This document shows, one piece after another, positions 7,697 through 17,981 of a stretch of 64,000 nt of DNA. The translations under genes were made by a program, and so were the position numbers. The stretch is from positions 9,152 through 73,151 of the forward strand of contig JAHEAR010000001.1 of NCBI GenBank assembly GCA_024642665.1. Reading direction: 5' to 3'. Source of the DNA: Bacteroidota bacterium. GTDB lineage: Bacteria > Bacteroidota > Bacteroidia > Chitinophagales > Saprospiraceae. Within the stretch, counting starts at the first letter, position 1, and every line of letters begins with the position of its first letter. Under the pieces are notes generated by a model, which was not told where the DNA came from, did no database searches, and saw nothing but the letters and a program-made list of their open reading frames with translations.

Positions 7697-8977
7697 ATGG
7701 AATCTGTGGAGGTGTATAAGTTCGGAGGAGCATCGGTCAAGGATGCTGCAGCCATCAGAAATGTGGCCGACAGATTGCGTGATGTCAAGGATCAACCACT
7801 GGTGGTCGTGATCTCTGCCATGGGAAAGACAACGAATGCATTGGAGGTGTTAATTGATGCGCATTACAATCATCCGGCTGACCTGCCTGCGCTCTTTAAT
7901 AATCTTCAGGCGTTTCACAATGATATCGTGGAAAGCCTGATGCCGGAACAATCAAAAGAACTTCTGATAGATCTGCATGATCTATGGGTTGAGCTTAACT
8001 GGATTCTGGAAGAGGATCCTCATCCGGATTACAACTATCATTATGATCAGATCATCGTCTTTGGTGAACTGGCCTCCACCAAAATAGTCAGTGCCTATCT
8101 GAAGGCGCAAGGCATTGTGCATGAATGGATGGATGCGCGAAGTTTTATGATCACAGATAGTGACTATCGGGAGGCCCGAATTCTTTGGGAACAAACTTCA
8201 GAAGCTGTAAACAAAATGGTCAAACCGGTTTTGGCACAAAACAAGATTGTCATTACTCAGGGATTTATTGGTTCAACGGTCTACCTCGAGAGCAGTACAC
8301 TGGGACGGGAAGGATCGGATTATACGGCGGCAGTATTGGCCCATTGTCTTGATGCAACTAGCGTAACATTCTGGAAAGATGTCCCCGGTATCATGACCGG
8401 TGATCCCCGGCAATTTGAAGAAGTTACTTTGTTGAAAGAGATCACCTATCGGGAAGCATTGGAGATGACTTATTACGGAGCGAAGGTGATCCATCAAAAA
8501 ACCATCAAGCCGCTCCAGAATAAAAACATTCCACTATACGTCCGATCCTTTGATCAGCCCACGCATCCCGGTACAAAGATCAGTACATCCACCACTGCTC
8601 AATTGCCACCCATTGTTGTTGTTGAAAACAATCAGGTGCTCATACAAATTGCCACACGCGACTTTTCTTTTGTGGCGGAAGGGCAGCTGAGTGAAATATT
8701 TGCCTTAGTCTCCTCCTTGCGTATCAAAGTCAACAGCATGCGCAATACCGCGATGAGCTTTTTGCTCTGTGTGCGTAATGAAACTGACAAGTTGGAAAAG
8801 CTCCGGATAGGCTTAGCCGAGCGCTATGACGTGAAAATGGAAGCTGGCCTGCAACTTATCACGATTCGCCATGCGGATCAGGCGATGCTCGACAAAATGC
8901 ATAAGGGGAAGACAATTATTTTCGAAGAGCGGTTTGGGGATACGGATCAGTTTATTGTGAAATCCGAAGGACTATAG
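7697..8977 (+). CDS. Aspartate kinase (monofunctional)
   Basis: This phosphorylates aspartate to aspartyl-4-phosphate, the first step towards Lys, Thr, Met and diaminopimelate. The kinase domain (about 1-280) begins with VYKFGGASVKD and contains GREGSDYTAA and the WKDVPGIMTGDPR loop typical of aspartokinases. The last 130 residues are ACT-like regulatory sequence (from about 300), which suggests feedback control by an end product. At 426 residues it lacks a homoserine dehydrogenase domain, so it is not ThrA-like. It stands alone, transcribed from its own promoter. Confidence 0.93.
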   Translation: MESVEVYKFGGASVKDAAAIRNVADRLRDVKDQPLVVVISAMGKTTNALEVLIDAHYNHPADLPALFNNLQAFHNDIVESLMPEQSKELLIDLHDLWVELNWILEEDPHPDYNYHYDQIIVFGELASTKIVSAYLKAQGIVHEWMDARSFMITDSDYREARILWEQTSEAVNKMVKPVLAQNKIVITQGFIGSTVYLESSTLGREGSDYTAAVLAHCLDATSVTFWKDVPGIMTGDPRQFEEVTLLKEITYREALEMTYYGAKVIHQKTIKPLQNKNIPLYVRSFDQPTHPGTKISTSTTAQLPPIVVVENNQVLIQIATRDFSFVAEGQLSEIFALVSSLRIKVNSMRNTAMSFLLCVRNETDKLEKLRIGLAERYDVKMEAGLQLITIRHADQAMLDKMHKGKTIIFEERFGDTDQFIVKSEGL

Positions 8978-9074
8978 TCTGAAAGGTAAATCAAAAATCA
9001 CCTGTTTCAATAGACGATTCAGTATTTTGAGTCCAACCGGCCCGGATGCTTGCATTGTGGAAATAAGTCGCATT

Positions 9075-9698
9075 TCAAAAGCTTACTAGTTTAGTAATTT
9101 CAAGACCCTGCGAAAGTTGCAATTTTATAATTTGCGGCGTCAAATCCTTATGCTCACCTAATGGAGAAACTTTTATTTCATATTTCGCCGGACTAAGGAT
9201 CAGTTTTGCGCCTGTGATGTATGTTCGGGATGTGGCTACAGTCGTCCATGAGGAAACTTCTTTGACGATTATCTCACAATCAATGTCTTCATTTCCAATT
9301 CGCGTAAACATCTCCAGACTTGCAGACTTAAAATCAAAACCCAGTGACGTTACTTTTCCTGCAGTGATCACGACATCTTCGATCACCGTTTGATTATCGA
9401 GGCCTTTTAAGGATCCAAGTGCTTCAATCACTACATCATAAGTGCCCGGCTGCAGTTTCAATAATGCTGGTTCACTGTATACCAACATCGAATCCACAAC
9501 ATTTCCTTGATCATCCAGAATACTGACCTTGCAATCACAAAATTGATTGTTGTTGGTCACCATCATCCAGACTTCTCCTTCCTCTGCTTTAAATTCAGAA
9601 TCCTTTATCGCTCCGGCATGGAACTCGTGTAAACCTATGGGCGGAACCGAAAAAATATTACCGGCAATCAGGAGTAAAATAAAAACAAAGAGTTGCAT
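9075..9698 (-). CDS. Secreted protein of unknown function with two internal repeats
   Basis: No family was recognised. A signal peptide (MQLFVFILLLIAGNIFS) leads into a 190-residue all-beta-looking chain. Two halves look homologous: FCDCKVSILDDQG...LQPGTYDVVIEALGS and DCEIIVKEV...LSPAKYEIKVSPLGE, each with a Cys near the start and a P-x-x-Y-[DE] turn, like carboxypeptidase-regulatory or PEGA-type beta sandwiches. It lies 11 bp downstream of the GNAT-nitrilase gene on the same strand, so it may be the second gene of that operon. Its location would be periplasm or outside. Confidence 0.7.
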   Translation of the reverse strand: MQLFVFILLLIAGNIFSVPPIGLHEFHAGAIKDSEFKAEEGEVWMMVTNNNQFCDCKVSILDDQGNVVDSMLVYSEPALLKLQPGTYDVVIEALGSLKGLDNQTVIEDVVITAGKVTSLGFDFKSASLEMFTRIGNEDIDCEIIVKEVSSWTTVATSRTYITGAKLILSPAKYEIKVSPLGEHKDLTPQIIKLQLSQGLEITKLVSF

Positions 9699-9709
9699 AC
9701 GAAATGAAA

Positions 9710-11239
9710 TCAGGTACGCGAAGGTCTTATCACTTGATAAATATCCTTCCGCCTGTCTTTCAGATTGCGCACACTACCAAACTGATGCAGTTCTCTAAGC
9801 AAATCAATATCCACATCTGCGATCAGGATCATCTCCGTATTCGTCGTAGCTTCTGCCTTAATTCCATTAGCAGGAAAGGAAAAATCACAGGGTGTAAATA
9901 CCATGGATTGCGCAAATTGAATATCCATGTTGTGCACCTTCGGCAGATTGCCAACACTACCGGCAATGGCAACATAACATTCATTCTCAATAGCCCTGGC
10001 CTGAGCGCAATGCCGTACTCTGGAATACCCATTTTGCGTATCGGTCAGAAATGGAATAAATAGGATATCCATTCCTTCATCGGCAAGCAGTCGACTCAAT
10101 TCAGGAAACTCAGAATCGTAACATATCAATACACCGATCCGACCACAATCCGTATCAAAAGTCTTAACTTCCTTACCGCCCTGCATACCCCAGACTTTAG
10201 CTTCATCCGGCGTCACATGAAGTTTTTCGTATCGCTCAGTCGAACCATCTCTTCTGCATAAATAACCGACATTGTAGAGCAGATTATTTCTGATTTCGGG
10301 AAAACTTCCGGTGATGACATTGATATTATAGGAGATCGCCAGTTTAGAAAATTGATCGACAATTTCAGGCGTAAAACTTGCCAGCTCGCGAATGGCTTCC
10401 GCTTCCGGCAAGTGATTATTGTCGGCCATCAAAGGCGCATTAAAAAATTCCGGGAAGAGTGCAAAGTCAGAGCGATAGGCTGAAACGGCATCAATAAAAT
10501 ATTCTGCCTGTTGCATCAACTCCTCCAGATCCTTATAGAGTCGCATCTGCCATTGGATCAAGCCAAGACGAATAATCTTTTTCTTGGTAGCGGCTTTCTC
10601 AGTTTCTTTTTCATAATAGATATTCTTCCATTCCAGCATCACCGCAAACTCATTGGAGGCTTCATCGCCCTCAAGATAATTTTTCAGAATCTTCGAAGGA
10701 TGAAAATCATTGGATATCTGGAAGTTTAAAACAGGATCATGAATCTCCTTGCGTTTAACTTTTTCAATATATTGCTTTGGTGTTAATTCCTGCGCATACT
10801 TATGATAATTGGGAATGCGCCCACCAAATGCAATACCTCTAAGGTTCAATTTTTCAGTCAGTTCCTTTCGGAAATCATACAACCTGCGACCAAGACGCAA
10901 ACCACGAAATTTAGGTGTGATAAAAACATCGATGCCGTAAAGGACATCTCCATCCGGATTATGTGTATCGAACGTGTAGTTTCCGGTAATATCACGGTAC
11001 GTATGCTTTCCTTCAAACTCGGCATCGCCGACGATGATGGACAGGGCACAGCCGGCTATTTCGTTATTGATTTTAATACATACCTGACCTTCAGGAAATT
11101 TTTTGATCAACGACTTTATATGAGCTTCCTTCCAATAGGAATTGGGCATATTGGTATACGCTTCGATCATCGCATCTTTTAACTCCTGATAATCATCGAG
11201 CGTTAAATAGTGGAGTTCAATATTTTCAATAGTCTGCAT
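9710..11239 (-). CDS. Bifunctional GNAT N-acetyltransferase / carbon-nitrogen hydrolase
   Basis: At 509 residues, this is a fusion. Residues 1 to about 200 are a GNAT acetyltransferase domain with an acetyl-CoA loop like RGLRLGRRLYD. Residues about 220-505 form a nitrilase-superfamily amidohydrolase with the Glu-Lys-Cys triad visible in LFPEFFN, YEKLHVTP and VLICYDSEFPE. This two-domain architecture is a known family in Bacteroidota and Proteobacteria, but its substrate is not established; hydrolysis of an amide or nitrile coupled to acyl transfer is possible. It is cytoplasmic, with no signal peptide. The ATG at 11239 gives a full-length GNAT domain. Confidence 0.9.
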   Translation of the reverse strand: MQTIENIELHYLTLDDYQELKDAMIEAYTNMPNSYWKEAHIKSLIKKFPEGQVCIKINNEIAGCALSIIVGDAEFEGKHTYRDITGNYTFDTHNPDGDVLYGIDVFITPKFRGLRLGRRLYDFRKELTEKLNLRGIAFGGRIPNYHKYAQELTPKQYIEKVKRKEIHDPVLNFQISNDFHPSKILKNYLEGDEASNEFAVMLEWKNIYYEKETEKAATKKKIIRLGLIQWQMRLYKDLEELMQQAEYFIDAVSAYRSDFALFPEFFNAPLMADNNHLPEAEAIRELASFTPEIVDQFSKLAISYNINVITGSFPEIRNNLLYNVGYLCRRDGSTERYEKLHVTPDEAKVWGMQGGKEVKTFDTDCGRIGVLICYDSEFPELSRLLADEGMDILFIPFLTDTQNGYSRVRHCAQARAIENECYVAIAGSVGNLPKVHNMDIQFAQSMVFTPCDFSFPANGIKAEATTNTEMILIADVDIDLLRELHQFGSVRNLKDRRKDIYQVIRPSRT

Positions 11240-11307
11240 TTCCCTTTAAATAATTTAGTTTGTTCTATTGTAAAGACAACGTTAGGCAAGAATTGTTCCC
11301 GTCTGAA

Positions 11308-12408
11308 TCACAACCAGTCATTTCGCTTAAAATAAATCATCATGCCACCGGCAATCATAACCATTACGCCTAACATAATAAAATAACTGTACTTATAACT
11401 CAATTCCGGAATAAATTCAAAATTAGTTCCATATATCCCGGCAATAAACGTCAATGGTATAAAAACTACCGAAAAGACCGTCAGGAATTTCATGATATCA
11501 TTCAATTTACTGCTCATGGTTGTATGATAAATCTGCAATTGATCCGAAAGGATATCCCGGTAACTATCAGATAATTCAATCGCATGATTTATATTATTCT
11601 GCAGTTCCAGATAGTGCACTTCAGAACTCTCACGGATGATTTCAAATTCTTCTTTCAGGAGATTCGTGATCATTTCTTTAGCCGGTTTAATATTACGTCT
11701 GAGGAAATTCAATTCTCGTTTATATACGTATATTTTTTCCATGACATCTGCATCCGGTTCAGACATCAGTTCTTCTTCAATAATTTCTATTTTCTCTCCC
11801 AATGCACTCAGAATAACTATATAATTATCGATGATGACATCCAGCAAAGCAAAAGCCAGATAATCAGTTCCGGACGTACTGATACGTCTTTTATTTTTCC
11901 TGATGCGCTCCCTCACAGGCTCAAAGACATCTCCGGTCATCTCCTGAAACGAAAACAGCACAGATTCATTGAAAATCAGACTCATGTTTTCGGAATGAAT
12001 CAAATCTGATTCCGGATCCTGATGCAACATCTTAATCGAAATAAAAAGACCGTTTTCATATTCCGTCACAGTAGGCCTGGCCATCGTATTCATCACTTCT
12101 GCCAGCATCAGCTGCTCGAAATTAAATGAGCTTGATATTTTTTCCATCAACGAGGTATCGTGCAGGCCATCAATATTGACCCAGGTAACGGACGATTTAT
12201 CTACAAAAGGTATAACCTGACTGATGTCGGTCAGGGTAGCTTCTTCACATGACTCATTGGTATAATCAATCAGCCGAAGCAACACCTTATCGCTTTTAGG
12301 GATTCCTCTGAAGTACAGCTGATCAGGAGATGCGCCCACTTCCTCTTTCTGTTTCTTTAAAAAACGAGCCATCGGATAATTTAACGCCTGATGTATAGGA
12401 TTTTTCAT
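11308..12408 (-). CDS. CorA family transporter with GTN instead of GMN
   Basis: This 366-residue protein has a CorA cytoplasmic domain with a long helical region (about 170-300), then two C-terminal membrane helices. The loop after TM1 reads GIYGTNFEFIPEL, so the signature Met is Thr (GTN at 327-329) while the rest, including the [FE]-x-PEL continuation, is canonical. The family carries Mg2+, Co2+ or Zn2+ across the inner membrane; the changed selectivity loop makes substrate assignment uncertain. Its ATG directly abuts the stop codon of the upstream mscS gene, so the two are almost certainly cotranscribed. Confidence 0.9.
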   Translation of the reverse strand: MKNPIHQALNYPMARFLKKQKEEVGASPDQLYFRGIPKSDKVLLRLIDYTNESCEEATLTDISQVIPFVDKSSVTWVNIDGLHDTSLMEKISSSFNFEQLMLAEVMNTMARPTVTEYENGLFISIKMLHQDPESDLIHSENMSLIFNESVLFSFQEMTGDVFEPVRERIRKNKRRISTSGTDYLAFALLDVIIDNYIVILSALGEKIEIIEEELMSEPDADVMEKIYVYKRELNFLRRNIKPAKEMITNLLKEEFEIIRESSEVHYLELQNNINHAIELSDSYRDILSDQLQIYHTTMSSKLNDIMKFLTVFSVVFIPLTFIAGIYGTNFEFIPELSYKYSYFIMLGVMVMIAGGMMIYFKRNDWL

Positions 12409-13332
12409 TTACTGGTCTGAAGTTTTATTTCGAGGGCCTGTTTCAATCACCGGAATTTTAACGATTTCAAACGTAGCGGAACCTAGTTGTACTTTTCCGT
12501 CCGTCTCCCAAATCTTCTTACAGATCAACTCATTTAATTTATGTTTTGTAATTCTTCTTTTTTTATAATCAACGATGTATCGCAAATTGAATTTTATCCA
12601 ATTGTCGGTCATGGTGATGGCAATGGATGGATCTACTTCAGCATTTTCAATATAATATTTATGAACGACCTCTTTCCACTGGGCTCGCGATTTTTCTACA
12701 TATTCAGAAAGCAAGTCCGTGGCGATATCAATGATCAATCTTTTAGCCAGTTCAATATCTGATCCATAGCGAATGGGTATATCAAACTCGTCCCATACAA
12801 ATGGAAAATCCTGCGAATAATTATAGACCGGACCTTTAAACACAAAAGCGTTACTAAGTTTGACAAGTCGACCGCTGTAATTATCACTCGATACCCACTC
12901 CCCGATCTCCATCATCGTAGTATACATACTATCGATATCAATGACGTCCCCTTTGATGCCATGCATCTGAATACGATCACCGGGCTTGTAAACCCCAACA
13001 AAAAAGATGTAAAACGAACCGGCGATACTGAGTATTAATTCCTGTAGTGTGATCGTAATACCTGCTGTCAGCAAACCAATGGCTAACCCTAAATCTTTGA
13101 TGTTACCGGTAAAAAAAGAAATGGAAATAACGATAATCAGGAGATATCCTATGATTTCAGTTCCTTTTTGTGACTTGTATCGAAGTGAAGTATCCGGAAG
13201 TTTTTTTTGAAACAACCTTCGTAATACTACCATCAGGAAAATGATCAATCCCACCCATAGCAAGTATTTACCAATACTGGTGGCCATAGGATGTTCTGCC
13301 AACCAACTTCCAAAAGATTCAAGATTATTCAT
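12409..13332 (-). CDS. MscS family mechanosensitive channel (second paralogue)
   Basis: This 307-residue protein has predicted helices at about 20-37, 62-76 and 80-118, followed by the MscS beta-domain strand pattern (YKPGDRIQMHGIKGDVIDIDSMYTTMM) and a C-terminal alpha/beta domain. The beta domain contains IGEWVSSDNYSGRLVKLSN, the variant seen in the small YnaI/YbdG-like or plant-like MscS proteins. It is an inner-membrane channel. It sits immediately upstream of the GTN-type corA with no intergenic base. The promoter should lie in the 143 bp before kbl's 3' end; no clear TAnnTTTG box was seen there. Confidence 0.87.
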   Translation of the reverse strand: MNNLESFGSWLAEHPMATSIGKYLLWVGLIIFLMVVLRRLFQKKLPDTSLRYKSQKGTEIIGYLLIIVISISFFTGNIKDLGLAIGLLTAGITITLQELILSIAGSFYIFFVGVYKPGDRIQMHGIKGDVIDIDSMYTTMMEIGEWVSSDNYSGRLVKLSNAFVFKGPVYNYSQDFPFVWDEFDIPIRYGSDIELAKRLIIDIATDLLSEYVEKSRAQWKEVVHKYYIENAEVDPSIAITMTDNWIKFNLRYIVDYKKRRITKHKLNELICKKIWETDGKVQLGSATFEIVKIPVIETGPRNKTSDQ

Positions 13333-13475
13333 GAATGAGCATAATTACAGACATACACTTTACTCTTTGATTGCTTTACATAAATTACAATCGGGCATTC
13401 CCTAACATATGCTCTAAGATACAAAGAAGAACAGGCCATCTGCAAACAAGCAAGGGATTGGCCTTGAACAGTATG

Positions 13476-14666
13476 CTATGACACTACGCCATGTTTCTTA
13501 CCTATCTTGATGAAGGCACTGATCGCTTTGTCCAAATGTGCCTGCTCATGCCCGGCAGAAATTTGCACACGGATTCTGGCTTTTCCCTGAGGGACTACCG
13601 GATAATAGAAGCCGATCACATAAATACCTTCCTTCAACAGATCATCCGCAAATACCTGTGACAAAGCTGCATCATAAAGCATCACAGGAACAATTGGATG
13701 AACGCCAGGAATAATATCAAATCCGGCGTCTGTCATTCCCTTTCGGAAATAGGTCGCATTCGCTTCCAGTTTATCTCTAAGTTCTGTCGTTTGACCAAGC
13801 ATTTCCAATACAGCAATAGATGCCCCGACTATCGAAGGAGCAAGGGTATTCGAAAACAAGTATGGCCTTGATCTTTGTCGCAAGAGAGATACCACTTCTT
13901 TTGATCCGGCCGTAAAACCACCGGAAGCACCGCCCAGGGCTTTTCCAAAAGTCCCTGTAGTAATGTCTACCTTCCCAAAAACTCCGCTGTGCTCTGCACT
14001 ACCCCGTCCTGTTTTTCCAACAAAACCAGTGGCATGACAATCATCCACCATGACAATAGCACCATACTTTTCAGCAAGGGCAACAATTTTATCCATCGAA
14101 GCGATGATCCCATCCATAGAGAATACCCCATCGGTAGCAATCATAATTCTTCTTGACCCCTGGGCTTCCTTTAGTTTTTCTTCCAGATCAGCCATATCAT
14201 TATTCTGATACCGCAACCGCTTTGCTTTACACAACCTGATGCCATCAATGATCGAGGCATGATTTAGGGAGTCAGAAATAATGGCATCTTCCTCATTTAA
14301 AAGTGGCTCAAACAAACCTCCATTGGCATCAAATGCAGCTGCATAGAGTATTGCATCTTCTGCCCCAACCCATGCTGCAATTTTCTTTTCCAGTGCTTTA
14401 TGAATATCCTGGGTGCCACAGATAAAACGGACACTGGACATACCATACCCATGCGTTCTGATCGCTTCTATCGAAGCTTCTATCACTTTTGGATGAGAGG
14501 ATAGTCCGAGGTAGTTATTCGCACAAAAATTCAGTACTTCACCCCCCTCGACTGTATCAATTAAAGCACCCTGTGGAGAAGTAATCGTTCTTTCCCGCTT
14601 AAACAATCCGGCTTCCGTAATGGCATCTAATTCTGCCTGGATCGCCTGGTTAATATTATTCGCCAT
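13476..14666 (-). CDS. kbl: Glycine C-acetyltransferase (2-amino-3-ketobutyrate CoA ligase)
   Basis: This PLP-dependent alpha-oxoamine synthase cleaves 2-amino-3-oxobutyrate with CoA to glycine and acetyl-CoA. The Schiff-base lysine is K242 in [14 protein letters not shown], and the family's [13 protein letters not shown] and [15 protein letters not shown] motifs are present. Its 396 residues match the normal length. Its start overlaps the end of tdh by 11 bp, so the two enzymes of threonine catabolism are translationally coupled in pathway order. Related KAS-type enzymes (BioF, HemA, serine palmitoyltransferase) are excluded by the tdh neighbour and by overall motif agreement. Confidence 0.95.
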   Translation of the reverse strand: MANNINQAIQAELDAITEAGLFKRERTITSPQGALIDTVEGGEVLNFCANNYLGLSSHPKVIEASIEAIRTHGYGMSSVRFICGTQDIHKALEKKIAAWVGAEDAILYAAAFDANGGLFEPLLNEEDAIISDSLNHASIIDGIRLCKAKRLRYQNNDMADLEEKLKEAQGSRRIMIATDGVFSMDGIIASMDKIVALAEKYGAIVMVDDCHATGFVGKTGRGSAEHSGVFGKVDITTGTFGKALGGASGGFTAGSKEVVSLLRQRSRPYLFSNTLAPSIVGASIAVLEMLGQTTELRDKLEANATYFRKGMTDAGFDIIPGVHPIVPVMLYDAALSQVFADDLLKEGIYVIGFYYPVVPQGKARIRVQISAGHEQAHLDKAISAFIKIGKKHGVVS

Positions 14667-15618
14667 GATTATATTTTTTCTTTAGTTGTGTAAGCATTTC
14701 AAGCGTCATCGCATCAAGATCAAAGGCATGTTTCCAGCCCCAGTCTTTTCGGGCGGCCTGGTCATCTATACTTTCCGTCCAACTATCAGCAATCGCCTGC
14801 CGGGCGTCCGGCTCATAGGTAATCTTAAAATCAGGGATGTGTTTTTTGATCGACGCTGCAAGTTCTGCCGGTGTAAAACTCATAGCAGAAAGATTATAGG
14901 CTGTGCGAATTTTTATTTTATCTGACGGTGCAGCCATCAATTCAAGTGTCGCACGAATAGAATCATCCATATACATCATGGGCAACCTCGTGTCCGCTTT
15001 CAAAAAGCAAGTATACTGACCTTGCAGAATCGCCTGATGAAAAATATCCACTGCATAATCTGTCGTTCCTCCACCGGGCATCGACTGATAACTAATAATC
15101 CCGGGATAGCGAACTGAACGAACATCCAAACCAAACCGTTGGTGATAATAGTTACACCAAAGCTCACCGGCTTCTTTAGAAATACCGTAAACCGTTGTAG
15201 GCGTCATCACGGTATCCTGTGGCGTATGTACACGAGGAGTGCTCAGACCAAACACAGCGATCGAACTTGGGAAAAATATTTTGGTGACCGAAGTATCACG
15301 ACCTAATTCCAGAATGGACATCAGACCATTCATATTGACATTCCAGGTCTTCTGTGGATTCCACTCGCCGCTGGCAGATAAAATGGCTGCGAGGTGGTAT
15401 ACAGTAGTAATCCCATTGTCCTGCACTACCTCTTTTATGCGTTGTGTGTTCAGGATATCCAGCATTTCGAAACGCCCTGCATCCACCTCCGGTTTTTTGA
15501 TGTCAGTTGCCAGCACATGATCAATTCCATAATGGTCACGCAATGCTTCTGTTAATACTGTACCGATCTGCCCGGTTGCGCCGGTCACCAGGATTATTTC
15601 TTTATTCGTATCCGCCAT
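14656..15618 (-). CDS. tdh: L-threonine 3-dehydrogenase, SDR/epimerase type
   Basis: This NAD-dependent extended-SDR enzyme (320 residues) oxidises threonine to 2-amino-3-oxobutyrate, the substrate of Kbl. The nucleotide loop is [12 protein letters not shown] and the catalytic Tyr-Lys pair is in [18 protein letters not shown] is also typical of the short-chain TDH family rather than the zinc-dependent Tdh of E. coli. It is the first gene of the tdh-kbl pair, which together feed threonine into glycine and acetyl-CoA. The ATG at 15618 lies only a few residues before the Rossmann loop, as in relatives. Confidence 0.92.
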   Translation of the reverse strand: MADTNKEIILVTGATGQIGTVLTEALRDHYGIDHVLATDIKKPEVDAGRFEMLDILNTQRIKEVVQDNGITTVYHLAAILSASGEWNPQKTWNVNMNGLMSILELGRDTSVTKIFFPSSIAVFGLSTPRVHTPQDTVMTPTTVYGISKEAGELWCNYYHQRFGLDVRSVRYPGIISYQSMPGGGTTDYAVDIFHQAILQGQYTCFLKADTRLPMMYMDDSIRATLELMAAPSDKIKIRTAYNLSAMSFTPAELAASIKKHIPDFKITYEPDARQAIADSWTESIDDQAARKDWGWKHAFDLDAMTLEMLTQLKKKYNHGE

Positions 15619-15663
15619 AGGGCTAAGTTAACAGGATTGAATGATCAATTAAAATTTTCTGTA

Positions 15664-17745
15664 TCAGCTCAATACCTGATAGACTAACAAGCTGCATACA
15701 TAAGCCAGGGTCGTCATCATAACAAACTGAATGATAGGCCATTTCCAGGATTTTGTTTCCCGCTTAACAATAGCGAGTGTACTCATGCATTGCATAGCAA
15801 AAGCATAAAATATCAACAAGGACCAGGTAGTGGCCGTGGTATAGATTAAAGCGCCTGTTTTCAGATCGCGATCCTTAGCCATATGGGTACGAATAGAGGA
15901 CACATCAGAATCATCATCAATACTGTAGATCGTTGCCATGGTCCCGACAAAAACTTCTCTTGCAGCAAAGGAACAAATCACTGCAATCCCGATTTTCCAG
16001 TCGAAACCAATCGGCTTTATGACCGGCTCAATCCACTTTCCCAGTATGCCGGCATACGAATCTTCTATTGCGGGCCTTTGTCTCGCCTGCGATGTCTCCA
16101 CTTGTGCATCAGACAATTTAGGATGATCAGGCGAAGGACCAAAACTGGCCAAAAACCAAAGGACCATCGAAATAATCAAAATGATTTTACCAGCGCCTAA
16201 AACAAAGGATTTAGTTTTTTCAAAGACCAGTAGGAACAAATTTTTTGCGACCGGTGGACGATAGATCGGCAGCTCCATCATCAGAAAACTTTTGTCCTCG
16301 GACTTTATAATGTGTTTGAGCACATATGCTGCGCTCAGGGCTGCCACAATACCTATTCCGTACAAACCCATGAGTGCAAGCCCCTGTTGCTCGAAGCCAA
16401 AGATTCTTCCCTGAGGGACCGCAAAACCGATCAGTATGGCATACACAGGAATGCGTGCCGAACAACTGATAAAAGGTGTCACCATGATCGTGATTAATCG
16501 CTCTTTCCAGTTACTAATATTTCGGGTACTCATAATCGCCGGAATGGCACAGGCACCACCGGAAACCAGCGCCACAATACTTCTTCCATTAAGCCCGAGT
16601 TTACTAAGCAGCACATCAAACATACTGACAGCCCGTGCCATATAGCCTATTTCTTCAAGAATCCCAATGAATAGAAAGAGAATGGCAATTTGTGGAATAA
16701 AAACAATAATGCCTGTCAGCCCAGCCAGTAATCCATCACAAATTAAATCGGTGACCCAACCACCCGGAAGGATGGTTCGAATCATCATCCCTAATTCTCC
16801 CATGCCGGCTTCAATAAAATCCATGGGGCCGGTAGACCAGGCAAATATGGCTTGAAAAACCAGTAGCATCAGGAGAAAGAAAATAATAGAACCCAGTACC
16901 GGATGCATCACCCATTTGTCAATACGATCGGTCATTTTCATGCCGGCTCCACCTTCATCCAGGTGAAGTGCTTTCCTGATGACCGGCGTAAAACGGCTAT
17001 ATCTTGATAGTGTTTCACTGATCTGGGCCTGTATGGAATTAAATCGAACACGACCGGATTGCTCTTTAATTTCTGCTTTTAGATTTGGGGAAATATGGTC
17101 CAGCCATTCCGCATGATGAATGGTTAGTAATTTTCCATAGGGTGATGTATGTGCGATTCTATCCGCAAAATAATCAGTGAGCTCTTTTTCCTGAGAGGAT
17201 AACTTATAATACGTTTCGTCCTGCTTTATCGGATTAGCTAATAGATTGCCAATCTGGAGTTTTAACGCCATCATCCCTATGCCTGTTTTTCCGGAAATCG
17301 GAACAATAGGAATATTGAAATGCTTTTCCAATAAATCAGTATGAATCGTAATTCCGGGCATATCGACCATATTCAAAGCGAGAATCACCGGATAGCCAAG
17401 ATCTTTTAGTTGTGTGAGAAACAGTATTTGCTTTTCCAGTTGGCTTACATCCGCGACATAGACGATCAGATCGGGCTGTTTTTCTTCTGTCAAAAACTGT
17501 CGCAAGACGACGCGCTCATCTTTTGAGGAAGGATACATACTATACGCTCCCGGCAAATCAAGTAATGTCACTTCCTGATCCGCCGATAAATGCAGCGCAC
17601 CGGTCTTCTTATCCACCGTTACCCCCGGATAATTTCCAATATGCTGACTCAGGCCGGTCAGCTGATTAAACAAGGTGGATTTTCCTGAATTTGGATTACC
17701 GGCCAGTACGACAAGTTTCAAATCAGTTTTTGATCGTACACTCAT
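15664..17745 (-). CDS. feoB: Ferrous iron transporter B
   Basis: At 693 residues this is a full-length FeoB. The N-terminal G domain has G1 GNPNSGKST (16-24), G3 DLPGAY and G4 NMVD, then a GDI-like helical segment. The membrane part holds two Gate motifs, including the Cys-containing GGACAIPAIMSTR and SCSARIPVY. It imports Fe2+ through the inner membrane, driven or gated by GTP. Its start overlaps feoA by 4 bp. I saw no FeoC in the window. Confidence 0.96.
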   Translation of the reverse strand: MSVRSKTDLKLVVLAGNPNSGKSTLFNQLTGLSQHIGNYPGVTVDKKTGALHLSADQEVTLLDLPGAYSMYPSSKDERVVLRQFLTEEKQPDLIVYVADVSQLEKQILFLTQLKDLGYPVILALNMVDMPGITIHTDLLEKHFNIPIVPISGKTGIGMMALKLQIGNLLANPIKQDETYYKLSSQEKELTDYFADRIAHTSPYGKLLTIHHAEWLDHISPNLKAEIKEQSGRVRFNSIQAQISETLSRYSRFTPVIRKALHLDEGGAGMKMTDRIDKWVMHPVLGSIIFFLLMLLVFQAIFAWSTGPMDFIEAGMGELGMMIRTILPGGWVTDLICDGLLAGLTGIIVFIPQIAILFLFIGILEEIGYMARAVSMFDVLLSKLGLNGRSIVALVSGGACAIPAIMSTRNISNWKERLITIMVTPFISCSARIPVYAILIGFAVPQGRIFGFEQQGLALMGLYGIGIVAALSAAYVLKHIIKSEDKSFLMMELPIYRPPVAKNLFLLVFEKTKSFVLGAGKIILIISMVLWFLASFGPSPDHPKLSDAQVETSQARQRPAIEDSYAGILGKWIEPVIKPIGFDWKIGIAVICSFAAREVFVGTMATIYSIDDDSDVSSIRTHMAKDRDLKTGALIYTTATTWSLLIFYAFAMQCMSTLAIVKRETKSWKWPIIQFVMMTTLAYVCSLLVYQVLS

Positions 17746-17981
17746 GCGCTTTGGATAATAATGGTCCTGGCTTCATCCCTGCGCAAGGCGATTTTAAATC
17801 GGCTATTGATCCGAAAAATCAAGGTATGCCCCAGGGCGTTCCTTCTTACCATTTCTATTTCTGCATTGGGCAAAATTCCCATGGTCATCAGCTTTCCGGC
17901 AATGACCAAATCTTCAAATCGAATGATTTGACTTATCTCATTAGGAATCAGATCAATAGCAGTCTTATCAGCCACTTGCAT
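17742..17981 (-). CDS. feoA: FeoA domain protein
   Basis: This 79-residue SH3-like cytoplasmic protein is needed for FeoB-dependent Fe2+ uptake. Family features include IAGKLMTMGILPNAEIEMVRR and the C-terminal strand FKIALRRDEARTI. It is the first gene of the feoAB operon, with a 4-bp overlap with feoB. A large dyad covers its start codon (17978-18006), which suggests local control of transcription or translation. Confidence 0.93.
   Translation of the reverse strand: MQVADKTAIDLIPNEISQIIRFEDLVIAGKLMTMGILPNAEIEMVRRNALGHTLIFRINSRFKIALRRDEARTIIIQSA

Noticed and set aside
13437-13475. Rho-independent terminator after kbl
   Set aside because: AGGCCA...TGGCCT can pair but the loop is over 20 nt and there is no T-run on the minus strand.
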